Shown here: piece after piece, positions 1-9,516 of the stretch
How the letters are laid out: each line of letters begins with the position of its first letter
Numbering within the stretch: position 1 is the stretch's first letter
Origin: Erythroxylum novogranatense
Taxonomy: Eukaryota; Streptophyta; Magnoliopsida; Malpighiales; Erythroxylaceae
Direction: 5' to 3'
Assembly (NCBI GenBank): GCA_029891385.1
Contig: CM057224.1
Span: 8,184,001 to 8,248,000 of the forward strand
DNA: 64,000 nucleotides
The notes under the pieces: generated by a model
The model's input: the letters and a program-made list of their open reading frames with translations, nothing else
Told to the model about the DNA's origin: nothing
Databases searched by the model: none
Position numbers and translations under genes: made by a program

Positions 1-461
1 GGAGCGTACGGTCTTGGAGGCTGACCTGCTGGAACCTGATAAGCCATCATCGGGGCCGCCGCCGGCATAGGAACTCCGGCGCCGCCGCTCACTCCGCTGG
101 GAACCATCCCGGGCACTGCAGTAACCCCAGGCGGCTGCACGGCTACTACGCTAGGGTTCGGATAATTTGGAAGCGGAGAAAACTGCGGAGCAGGACGGAA
201 CGACGGAGCCACCGGAGGCACAGAGGCAACGCCGGACAGCTGCGGTGGCGCCGGTGGGTAAGGATGGACAGGAAGAGGCTGTTGAGATGGTAGAATTGAG
301 CTGGGATTAGGGTTGAGATTAGGGTTGGGGTTAGGGTTTGGCGGGAGAGTAGCTGATGACGACTGTTGTTGCGGCGTTGGTAGAGCAGATGGATCTGATA
401 GTGGAGTAGCGTCACCGGACTCAGGTCGTTGAGCGGCGGAAGAGGAGAGGGGGTCCGCCAT
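1..461 (-). CDS. N-terminus of a proline-rich protein, possibly RBM25-like splicing factor (partial)
   Basis: An ATG at 461-459 opens a frame that stays open for 153 codons to the window edge, so only the N-terminus is visible. The product starts MADPLSSSAAQRPESG. It is rich in Pro, Ser, Gln and Ala, with a PNPNPNPNLNPNP run followed by FRPAPQFSPLPNYPNP and MMAYQVPAGQPPRPYAP. This low-complexity style, and the last two motifs, recall the N-terminal region of plant RNA-binding protein 25 (a U1-associated splicing regulator with RRM and PWI domains). Those domains would lie beyond the window, so the name is tentative. Codon use is GC-rich and clearly unlike the AT-rich repeats that follow. It is the only intact cellular reading frame in the window. 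An alternative is any other plant nuclear protein with a disordered Pro-rich N-terminus. Confidence 0.7.
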   Translation of the reverse strand, partial: MADPLSSSAAQRPESGDATPLSDPSALPTPQQQSSSATLPPNPNPNPNLNPNPSSILPSQQPLPVHPYPPAPPQLSGVASVPPVAPSFRPAPQFSPLPNYPNPSVVAVQPPGVTAVPGMVPSGVSGGAGVPMPAAAPMMAYQVPAGQPPRPYA

Positions 462-720
462 AGAAATCGACGTAGTGAGCGGGAAGATCTGCAATGAATC
501 TGTTTTTTGTTTTTTCTGCTCCAATTATGCTTTGCCCTAAAGTTGAAAGTTCAGGTTATAAGGCAGGGGTGAAGATTCCCTGTTTCTCGAGCGCATGATG
601 TTTGTGCACCTTCAGCTGTTGGATCACTGGCAACTTTCTGGTTAATATGACATAGATAAGGAATGAAATACAACGAATGAAATCCACGACGAGTAGAAAA
701 AAATAAATATTATTTAGTTT
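462..720 (-). promoter_or_regulatory. 5' UTR and proximal promoter of the Pro-rich gene
   Basis: This is the flank upstream of the ATG at 461. Read on the minus strand it gives a leader of about 100 nt containing short A-runs. A TTATAA-like box near 555-564 lies about 95-105 nt upstream of the ATG. Placement is by position and composition only; no transcription start is visible. Confidence 0.3.
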
Positions 721-799
721 AATTTATTTCTATTTTTTAATGATGATATAAACTAACTTGATATAAAAATTAGAATTTAGAATAACAAACGAATAACTA

Positions 800-1112
800 A
801 TAAAAAAATTAAAATATCTATTATTATTATTTTTATTATTAGTAATTATTATTATTACTAATAATTTTCTTATTCTTATTCTTCTTCTTATTATTATTAA
901 TTTTCTTCTTTTCTTTTTCCTTCTTCTTATTATTATTATTATTGGATACTTTACATATTGCATTCTTCAATCTTTGAGTTAATTAGTGTTTTTGCATAAT
1001 TAACTATTGCTTAATTATTATTATTATTTAAGCAAGAGTTAATTATGCAAATATATAATTATCATTATTATTATTATTATTGCTATTATTATTATTATTA
1101 TTTATGTATGAG
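800..1112. repeat. AT-rich (TTA)n microsatellite tract
   Basis: Long imperfect runs of TTA/ATT with interspersed TTC/CTT blocks. Short reading frames here are low-complexity and not coding. No gene is visible between 721 and 1274. Confidence 0.85.
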
Positions 1113-1274
1113 GTGACAAGGAATGAGTTGAGTTTTAAAATACTATGATGCAAATATTGGAGAAATCTCCTCCTTAATTCACGTTTTTACACAATGTGAT
1201 AATTAAATTAGTTTGGTTGAAACTTTTATCAAGAAACTTTTATCGGAGAAACTTTTGTAATAGAACTTTTCTGA

Positions 1275-1871
1275 GAAGAGCTTGTTTAAAAGCCAGTTGA
1301 CTGTTTGACTGTCAATTAAAAAATTAACTTTTTAAAAAAGCTTTATATAGTAGACTGTTTGATAACATAAAAATAAAAAGTAATTTTATTAATTTTAACT
1401 ATATTTTATTTTATAATAAAATTATTTATGCTAAATAATATTTAAAATATACTAACAAATTGTTCATTAACGCAAAATGTATGCTAAATAATATTTAAAA
1501 TGCATACAATATTTAAAATAATTTTATTTTATAAATATTTAAATAAAATTGTTCAACGCAAATGACCGTCTGCGTTGCTCATCACGTTGATGAACAACGC
1601 AGACGATACCATCTGCGTTGAAACAACGCAAATGTGGTCTGTGTTGAGCGTTGATAAGTTTATGTACGTAAGTGACAGAACTTTTAAAAAAATAGCTTTC
1701 CAGAAAAGCTAAAATTTGGGCTTTTCTGAAAAACTCCAAATTCAAAAGCGATTTTTACTTCAAAAGTGCTTTTAAAGTTTGCAGCCAAACACTCATCTTT
1801 TCCCAAAAATAGCTTTTGCAGTAGAAAAAAGTACTTTTGAAGTCTCCAAATGCTGAACCAAACAAGCACTT
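1275..1871. mobile_element. Probable hAT-like MITE
   Basis: The left end reads GAAGAGCTTGTTT and the right end reads AAACAAGCACTT, giving imperfect inverted termini of the AAGTGCTTGTTT type common in plant non-autonomous hAT elements. Internally there are many inverted AAAAGCTTTTCTG-like words (1690-1870) and a strong hairpin at 1568-1604. No transposase frame is present. I could not define a clean 8-bp target duplication, so the ends are approximate. Confidence 0.5.
1568..1604. repeat. 17-bp hairpin
   Basis: The left arm 1568-1584 and right arm 1588-1604 are inverted copies with a single mismatch (G:U compatible) and a 3-nt loop. The hairpin sits inside the MITE-like element. The related words CTGCGTTG and CAACGCA recur within the next 40 nt. 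Confidence 0.8.
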
Positions 1872-1957
1872 ACTATACTTGATATTCACACACAACAATA
1901 CTCAAACTTGGGTAAATCCTTATATATGGTTCTTAGATACATTCGTAGCATAGGAGT

Positions 1958-2299
1958 TCAAGCAATGGGATAAGATGCTTGCATGGCTATTCCACAAAGT
2001 CCTCAACGTTTCTCTACATCCTTACATATCCCTCTTCACCCCATTCTGTGACCTATGATTTCTTCATAATCCAATAGTCGATGCCTTACTAGCATCGAAC
2101 CTGAGGGGTGTCACGCCCTGATCTAGATCAATCCCACAATCTCCCGGTAAATATCCCACTCTTGTAAAACTGGAAATTATCTCCAGCATCAATGGCAATT
2201 AATACTGGTTAGATGGCAACTGATACTGGTTGGTTTGTTACATCCTTTAGCAGTGCTGCTTCACTTTTTGCTGGTGCAACTTCATAGCCAATAATTTTA
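1958..2299 (-). pseudogene. Papain-type cysteine protease pseudogene, C-terminal part (SAG12-like)
   Basis: The minus strand reads, with two or more frameshifts, as the C-terminal half of a plant papain-family (C1A) protease. KIIGYEVAPAKSEAALLKD is followed by NQPVSVAI, IAIDAGDNFQFYKSGIFTG, CGIDLDQGVT, WGEEGYVRM and finally GLCGIAMQASYPIA with a TGA stop at 1960-1958. It is dead. The catalytic His in the DHGVT motif is Gln (codon 2120-2118). The NSW motif reads KS-stop, and the Gln in RMQR is also a stop. A 21-bp tandem duplication of the QPVSVAI codons adds another stop. The sequence continues at 11746, so it was one exon before element E1 inserted. The catalytic Cys exon is not in view. Confidence 0.85.
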
Positions 2300-2848
2300 T
2301 GTTAGACCCCGTATTTTTTTTACGATGTTATTAAGCATGAATTGTGATAATAGTGATTTTATGCCTTAGTTTGGTTAAATTGAGAGGATTATTGAATAAT
2401 TAAGGTTTAATTGTGGTTAAGTGAGAATTAAAAAGGGTATTATGTGTGAGGGCATTTTAGGAAGATCTCTTGAGTAAAGTGATTTAAGCTTTGCAAGGAG
2501 GGGTATAATGATCTTTATGCTCCTTTTGACTTAAGTAGGAAAGAAGAAGGAAAAGAAGAAGGAAAAGAGAAAGGAAGAAGAGGAGTAGCCGTAGGTGGAG
2601 GAAGAAGAGAAGAAAGAGATTTTCGATCTTTGAAGATTTCCGACAGATTTGAAGTGTTTTCCGGGTAAGTTTCTCTTTGTTTAATCTTGTTTTGATTAGA
2701 TTAAACCTAAGGATAGGTTGAATGTAGTAGAATCGATGGTTTAGGGTTTTAGGGCATATGGATAGGTTTATTTGGGTTGTTGGATTTGTGGCTGATTTTA
2801 AGGTTTGTATGAGTTAGAAGTGTAGTATAAGGCATGATCTAAGGCTTA

Positions 2849-3074
2849 GGTGTGTTGCATTTGAGTTTGGGAAAGGATTGAAGTTGGAAATGCTGGAAAT
2901 AGGGTTTCGAAGTTCTTCTCGGAGACCAAGACGTCAGCGACGTATGTATATAACACCTATAGGTGTGTTGCATTTGAGTTCGGGAAAGGATTGAAGTTGG
3001 AAATCTTTGGAAATAGGGTTTGAAGTTCTTCTCTCGACATTCGCACGTCGCGACGCGTATGAACACGCTGCCAT
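2849..3074 (+). repeat. 113-bp tandem duplication in E1 5' LTR
   Basis: GGTGTGTTGCATTTGAGTT occurs at 2849 and again at 2962, followed by the same GGGAAAGGATTGAAGTTGG context. The 3' LTR has one copy (from about 10066). Confidence 0.85.
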
Positions 3075-3262
3075 GGCGTGCGAGAGAGGAAGCAACGTCG
3101 CGACGTGTAAATGTTTATTTGCCGCGACGCATTTAAATTGTGTTCGCTATGGCGAAGCTCAGCCTTCGTCATGACGAATGTGGTAAGACGTCATGACGAA
3201 GCGGGCGTTCGCCGCGGGCATAACGTGGCCTTCGTCATTCGCGAGCCCCGTGTTCCAAAGAA
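3030..3262 (+). other. CpG-dense palindrome block, E1 5' LTR
   Basis: An island of CpG in an AT-rich LTR, built from 10-bp palindromes such as CGTCGCGACG and CGTCATGACG. The corresponding block of the 3' LTR keeps more uninterrupted CGTCGCGACG units. CGCG to CATG changes are what deamination at methylated CpG produces. Confidence 0.75.
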
Positions 3263-4657
3263 AGCTATATTTTGGTATTTTTGGGCATATCTTGAGCTAT
3301 AGATGCCCAATTGAGGTGATTTCAGATTCGTTATGAACTAGAGATCAAGGGCTGCAAGTTGTATGAAAAAGGAGAGTTCGAAATTTGCCTCAAAGGGTTC
3401 AGAATTTTAGGAGGAGGTCGAATATAGACTTTTAGTGCTTTATTTTGGATTTCCAAGCTTTGAATATTTTCTATGGATATTGATTAAATGGAACTTGGTT
3501 TATTTTAGGAAACCAAGCTGATTTGACCCAATCGTAAGAGGAAGGACAGCAGTGAGTCTGATACTCAAGCGATACTAGGTGGGTAATATGTTTATGGTTA
3601 TTGTGTGTATGGGCAAATTGCCTTGTGTGTGCTAACTGCTTGCATGATATGACCTTGTTGGTATTGAATTTTATGATAAATATTGAATTTGCATTGCGAC
3701 TATGATTATGCATGGCTTGATAGACCTTATGGCGTATTTGACAAGAATGGAAAGAATGAAAATAACGAAAGCTTCGAAAAATGCTTTGAACATGGAACGT
3801 ATGGATTATGTGTATTGTTTGGGTGAGAGAGTTACGGATGGAGTCACGTGCACGTTGACATAAAGCCTTCTCCCGGCTACCCGCTTGAGGCCATGAGATC
3901 CTTGAAAAATCGGACTCGGATAGTTTACGGATTTAACTTCGGTTTATCCGGATCGTTTACGGAACTCTGAAACCAATTGTGTGCATCCATGATTGACTTG
4001 ATAGAAATGATGCATAATAATTGTTATGTTGAGAAACAGAAATTGCATGACATATGTTTATATGAATGTGGTTCATTTGATAAATCTTGACTTGCTATAC
4101 TTGTATATATATATGTTTGAATGTGTGGCTCGTTGCCAATGGCTATAAACGTATATGCCACTGAGCTTCGCAACTCACCCCATTACTCTCCCCTCCTCAG
4201 GTGCAGATCGAGACGATTGTCGACCTTGCAAGGCATCTAAAACTTCAAGCTAGTTAGGAGCCGTGTATTAAGTTAGTACTTTGGTCAGCCCGCCAGCATA
4301 TCATCATAGAGCATACTTGTGTATTTTGGATTTTAAATTTTATTTCGTATTATGCTACATTTGAGAATATTTGCTGAATTTCTCTTAATCTGAAATGGCA
4401 TGAAACCCTTAGTTTATGGGGTGTTGAATTCATAGATGGGATGCATGTGTAGAATATATGTATGAGTATATGCATATGTGTTTGTATCGAATTATGTATT
4501 TGTGTGCGAAATGGAATGTATGAATATGTGTGTGAATCGAATTGTGTATTTGTATGGATGTTGGGATCGGGTCTGAAGGTATTTGGGCGCCCGACGCTGG
4601 CGCGACCCGAGGGACCGCCTCGGGATGTGGGGATCCGGGACCCGGGCCCAACATGTT

Positions 4658-4669
4658 TGGTATCAGAGC
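4658..4669 (+). other. E1 primer binding site (initiator tRNA-Met)
   Basis: TGGTATCAGAGC, complementary to the 3' end of plant initiator tRNA-Met, starts four bases after the 5' LTR. It is the start site of minus-strand cDNA synthesis. Confidence 0.95.
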
Positions 4670-4819
4670 GCCTAGGTTTAGTGTCCTTGGCTTAGAATGC
4701 ATATAGGACGACTTGTTTGATCTATGATTAATTGTTGCATTGATTACGTGACATGCATATCATGCATACATGTAGATTGACATATAGCTAATCCTTAGTG
4801 TCTCCATTTGAAGGAGTAC

Positions 4820-6018
4820 GATGCCACCTCGTAGAAGGACATGAGGAGTTATCAAGGATCTGCGACACGACTCTCCGATCAGAGAGGAGAGGACTGATGA
4901 GTCGGTTGCCCTGTGGAATGTTGAGGCTTCGTAGGGCTAGGTAGTGAGCCCGTTCGATTCTTCGACTCAGAGTCGTCGCCTATCAGAGCAAGTGCCTCCT
5001 TTGGATCCGAGGTTGTTCGTGCCTTTACTCAGCATTAAATGCGGTATGGGTCGATGTCACGACCTTACATTTCACCCCGATTGAAGGGGAGACGGTTTGA
5101 CCGGTTGAGGAAGTATGGGGCAGTTGATTTCTTTGGGACATCCGATCCTGAAGAAGCCGAGACTTGGTTAAGGAAGACTAAGAGAGTGTTGGATCAGATG
5201 GAGTGTGAGGATGACGAGAGAGTCATCTATGCTGCCAGTTTGCTTCAGGGAGATGCTCTGCATTGGTGGGAGACCGTGTCAGGTAGCCAGATGAGGCTAG
5301 TAGGGTTGGCATGGCAGGACTTCCTTGTGGCTTTTAGGAAGAAGTATCTGTCAGAGGTATATGTTAATCAGACGAAGGGAGTTCCTCGGTTTGACTTCGA
5401 GAGGATATGACGATCGTGAGTATGGCCGGTTTACAGCCTATCCCGCTTATGCTTGAGATCCGATGTTGAGTGAAGTCGCTAGATGTCGCGAGTTTGAGCC
5501 GGATTGCACTTGGCCATCGAGAGAAGGTGATTGTGCAGAATTTTCGTGATTTCAGCATTTGGTCGAGGCACTCGAGGTTGAAAATATAGAGAATATCAAG
5601 AGTGCAAGTGAAAAGAAGAGAAAAGGCGAGAGCAGCGATCGGAAGGGAGGTAGCACTAGTACTCCTATGCTGACGTGAGTGCTAGGAGCTTCCGATCTAG
5701 TCGAGGAGAGGGCGATGGTGCGAGCCGACCTATGCCGATGAGGACTTCTACTGTTTCTCACCAAGCCTCAACGGTGGGTGGCAGTAGAAGGGGAGATGGA
5801 GATAGGTCATTTGTCTCGAAGTGTGAGCATTGTGGGAGATCTCATAGAGGAGAGTGCTTCAGATTGACGGGAGCTTGCTTCAACTGTGGAGAGAAGGGAC
5901 ACATTGCCAGAGAGCGTCCTCAGCCTCCACGACAAGAGAGGAGTCGATCAAGTTTCAAAAGGGCGAGACTATGGGATGACTGTGACAGAGAAGTGGCGAT
6001 TCGGATGCAGCCAAGAGG
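4820..6018 (+). pseudogene. E1 gag (broken)
   Basis: The reading begins MPPRRRT at 4820, a typical chromovirus gag start, and meets a stop after seven codons. The capsid-like core is readable at 5039-5410 (RFDRLRKYGAVDFFGTSDPE, then WLRKTKRVLDQMECEDDERV and LLQGDALHWWETV). A frame change follows near 5385. The nucleocapsid segment (about 5675-6010) has the paired zinc motif CEHCGRSHRGEC plus CFNCGEKGHIARER. In the second knuckle the final Cys is Arg. Gag would form the virus-like particle that packages element RNA. With these breaks no full-length Gag is expected. Confidence 0.85.
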
Positions 6019-7473
6019 GTGAATCTTCCGGGGAGACTAAGAGGGCAGGCACCAGCTCGGGTGTTTGCGATAACTAGGGAGGATGCAGAGACCGCTCCAG
6101 ATGTTGTGACTGGTATGATTCGACTTTTTGCTGATGATGTGCAAGTTTTGATTGATCCGGGCTCTACTCATTCGTTTGTTTCTTCGAGTAGACCCGTGTG
6201 TGATAGGATTGTGAGCCCATTGGATACTCCACTGATGGTGAGTACTCCAATCGACCAGTGCATTGTGATTTGTCAAGTGTTTAGAGGTTGTGAGATTCGC
6301 ATTGATGGAGAACTTCTAGTGGTCGATTTGATGCCACTGAAGATGGGAGGATTAGATGTGATTTTGGGTATGGATACGTTGGAGAAGTACAATGCCCGTT
6401 TGGATTGTAAGCAGAAGACCGTGGAGTTTGAATTGGATGATGGTAAAAGAGTAGTGTTTACTAGGGACAGAAAAGCGAGTCCGCCCAGAATTGTTTCAGC
6501 ATTGACAGCAGAAAGGATGATGAGTAAAGGATGTGAGGCATTCTTAGCCTATGTGGTGGACACCAGGACAGATGGAGGAAAGCTGGAGGATATTCCAGTA
6601 GTCAGGGAATTCTCGGATGTCTTTCCCGAGGAATTGCCAGGACTACCGCCAGCTAGGGAAATTGAGTTTCCCATTAAGCTTCTGTCGGGTACAGCCCCGA
6701 TCTCAATTCCGCCTTACCGGATGGCTCCGGCGAAATTGAAAGAGCTTAAGGAGCAGTTGGAGAAGGGGTATATTCGGCCGAACTCTTCGCCTTGGGGAGC
6801 TCTAGTTCTTTTTGTGAAGAAGAAGGATGGATCGTTAAGGATGTGTGCGGACTACTGGAAACTAAATCAGGTTACGGTAAAGAACAGGTATCCGCTTCCT
6901 CGCATTGATGATCTGTTTGATCAATTGCAAGGAGCGAGAGTCTTCTCTAAGATAGACTTGAGATCAGGATATCATCAGTTGAGGATTAAGGAGTCGGATG
7001 TGCCGAAGACCGCTTTCAGGACTCGGTATGGGCATTTTGAGTTCTTGGTTATGCCTTTCGGATTGACAAATGCGCCTGCAACGTTTATGGACTTGATGAA
7101 TCGGGTTTTTAAGCCATTCTTGGACCAATTTATCATTGTTTTTATCGATGATATCTTGGTTTATTCCAAGAGTGATGCGCAGCATGAGGAGCATTTGAGG
7201 ATTTCTTTAGAGACTTTGAGGAGGAATGAGTTATACACCAAATTCGATAAATGCGAATTTTGGCTGAGAGAAGTTTCATTTCTTGGACATGTGATCTCAG
7301 AGCAAGGAGTGCATGTGGATCCAAAGAAAATAGAAGCTGTGGTGAATTGGGAAGCCCCGAAGAATGTAGCAGAAGTGAGGAGTTTTCTGGGTTTAGCAGG
7401 CTATTACAGGAGATTTATGGAGGGATTCTCCATGATAGCCGCTTCGATAACGAAGTTGTTGAGGAAAAATTAG
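6019..7473 (+). pseudogene. E1 pol, protease and reverse transcriptase part
   Basis: An uninterrupted frame of 484 codons ending in TAG at 7471-7473. The aspartic protease motif [11 protein letters not shown] is at residues 44-54. The reverse transcriptase follows with [32 protein letters not shown], the catalytic FIDDILVYS (FIDD at residues 374-377, nt 7138-7149 to one codon) and [11 protein letters not shown]. One conserved position reads DYW instead of DYR, a CGG to TGG-type change. The stop interrupts the linker to RNase H in the same frame as the downstream part and replaces what in relatives is a Gln-like codon (CAG to TAG). The enzyme would copy element RNA into cDNA inside the particle. 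Confidence 0.9.
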
Positions 7474-8904
7474 AAGTTTGTTTGGAGTGATGAATGTCAG
7501 AAGAGTTTCGAGGAGCTCAAGCGCAGATTGACGAGTGCCCCGATTCTGATTTTTCCATCGGGTGCTGAGGGATATACTGTGTACAGCGATGCTTCGAGGA
7601 AGGGTCTTGGTTGTATTTTGATGCAGGGAGATCGGGTGATTGCTTATGCTTCGAGGCAGTTGAAGCCTTATGAGTTGAACTATCCGACGCATGATTTGGA
7701 GTTAGCAGTTGTGATTTTTGCCTTGAAGATTTGGAGGCATTATTTGTATGGGGTTCAGACAAGGATTTTTACGGATCATAAGAGTCTGAAGTATTTGTTA
7801 AGTCAAAAGGAATTGAATTTGAGGCAGAGAAGGTTGATTGAGTTACTCGAGGATTATGATTTGTTGATTGAGTATCATCCGGGCAAGGCCAATATTGTGG
7901 CGGATGTCTTGAGTAGGAAGTCTTCGATTGCGCATGTTCGGACGGTATATCTTCCTTTATTGGAAGAGATGGCCAAGCTTAAGATAAGCTTGAAGCAGGA
8001 GGAGTCAGATTGCCTTCTAGCCAACTTCCGAGTAAGACCAATACTCAGGGAGAAGGTTAGGGTATTGCAGGCTCAAGATGCAGATTTGAGCAAGTTTCGA
8101 GATGAAATTCAGAATGACAAGGTTTCTGAGATAGATGTGAAAGATGATGGGCTTATGATAGTGGGAAGCAGGTTGTGTATTCCAGACGTGCTGGAGGTTA
8201 AGGATGAGATTATGGATGAGGCACATAATGCGCCTTATGTCATGCATCCGGGTAGCACCAGGAGGTACAGGGATCTAAGAGAGCATTTTTGGTGGAAAGG
8301 CATGAAGAGGGATGTAGCAGAGTTTGTTAGTAAGTGTCTAGTGTGTCAGCAAGTCAAGGCTGAACACCAGGCACCTTCAGGCATGTTGAGGCCGTTACTT
8401 ATTCTGGAATGGAAGTGGAAAAGGGTGACCATGGATTTCCTGATGGGTTTGCCTAAGACCAGTAGGAAGCATGATGCGATTTGGGTCATTGTGGATCGGT
8501 TGACCAAGTCAGCTCATTTTCTGGCAATTAAGCAGACTGATTCTTTGCATGTGTTAGCAAAGAAGTATATCGATGAGATAGTGAGATTGCATGAGATTCC
8601 GGATTCCATAGTTTCGGACAGCGATCCTCGGTTTACTTCAAGGTTTTGGGGTAGCTTGCAGGAAGCTTTGGGGACTAAGCTGAATTTTAGTACGACTTTT
8701 CACCCTCAGACGGATGGTCAATCTGAGATGACCATTCGGACTCTTGAGGGGATGCTCAGGGCGTGTGTGATGGATTTCAGAGGAGCTTGGGATGAGTATT
8801 TGCCGTTGGTCGAATTTGCTTATAACAATTCGTACCATTCGAGCATTCAGATGGCTCCATATGAGGCTTTGTATGGGCGGAGATGTAGGACTCCAATTTG
8901 TTAG
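7474..8904 (+). pseudogene. E1 pol, RNase H and integrase part
   Basis: The same frame as the preceding segment, separated only by the TAG codon. RNase H is recognised by [28 protein letters not shown] and [17 protein letters not shown]. Integrase follows with a zinc domain ([11 protein letters not shown], then CLVCQQVK), a catalytic core with Asp in [10 protein letters not shown], Asp in [13 protein letters not shown] and Glu in HPQTDGQSE, and [20 protein letters not shown]. It stops at TAG 8902-8904 where relatives have Trp (CWDEEG), another G-to-A transition. All visible catalytic residues are kept. Confidence 0.9.
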
Positions 8905-9490
8905 GATGAAGAAGGAGAGAGGAAACTGGTAGGACCAGAATTGATTCAGATGACGGTCGAGAAAGTCAATTTGGTTAAGCAGCGACTTAAGGCAGCACAG
9001 GATAGGATGAAGAGTTATGTTGATGCACACCGAAAGGAGATGGAGTATGAAGTCGGTGAAAAGAGTTCCTTAAGACGTCTCCTTGGAAAGGAGTGATGAG
9101 ATTTGGCAAGCAGGGTAAGTTAAGTCGAGGTATGTGGGTCCATATGAGATCCTTGAGAGGATTGGACCACTCGCCTACAGGTTGGCGTTACCTCCGGAAT
9201 TGTCTCAGATTCACGATGTCTTCCATGTTTCCATGTTGAGAAGGTATAGATCAGATCCTTCTCATATCATTCAGACTAGTGAGGTACAGTTGCGGGATGA
9301 TCTGAGTTATGAGGAGCAACCAGTGGAGATTTTGGATACTAAAGAAAAAATCCTCAGGAACAAGACGGTTCAGCTAGTCAAAGTTTTGTGGAGGAACCAT
9401 TCGGTAGAGGAGGCTACATGGGAGCCTTTGGAACCAATGAAGGAAAAGTATCCGCATCTCTTCGATGGCTCAGGTAATAATTTCGAGGAC
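8905..9490 (+). pseudogene. E1 integrase C-terminus and chromodomain
   Basis: Reading resumes directly after the 8902 stop (DEEGERKLVGPELIQMTVEK) and then needs two frame changes between about 9060 and 9125. It is open from 9134: GPYEILERIGPLAYRLALPP, HDVFHVSMLRRY, then a chromodomain-like segment PVEILDTKEKILRNKTVQLV and VLWRNHSVEEATWEPLEPM. Chromodomains at the integrase C-terminus define chromoviruses and steer integration to marked chromatin. Confidence 0.85.
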
Positions 9491-9500
9491 GAAATTTCTT

Positions 9501-9516
9501 TTAAGAGGGGGAGAAA
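9501..9516 (+). other. E1 polypurine tract
   Basis: TTAAGAGGGGGAGAAA immediately before the 3' LTR, the plus-strand primer site. The preceding codons (FEDEIS) are the usual chromovirus C-terminal context. Confidence 0.9.

Larger units (their letters stand above)
2300..4653 (+). repeat. E1 5' LTR
   Basis: Starts TGTTAGACCCC and ends GGGCCCAACA. It matches the 3' LTR closely over its whole length. A 113-bp tandem duplication (units from 2849 and 2962) is single-copy in the 3' LTR. A CpG-dense palindrome block lies at about 3030-3260. A donor-like AG/GTGGGTAA at 3579 and an acceptor-like CCTCCTCAG ending at 4200 frame a possible 622-nt leader intron. Confidence 0.95.

Noticed and set aside
310..350. 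TTAGGG/CCCTAA-like repeats suggesting interstitial telomere sequence
   Set aside because: The words are irregular and encode the Pro-Asn run of the minus-strand reading frame.
3471..3713. 80-aa minus-strand frame found in both E1 LTRs (also 10564-10806)
   Set aside because: Nearly identical because LTRs are duplicates. No motif is recognised and it overlaps the putative leader region on the wrong strand.
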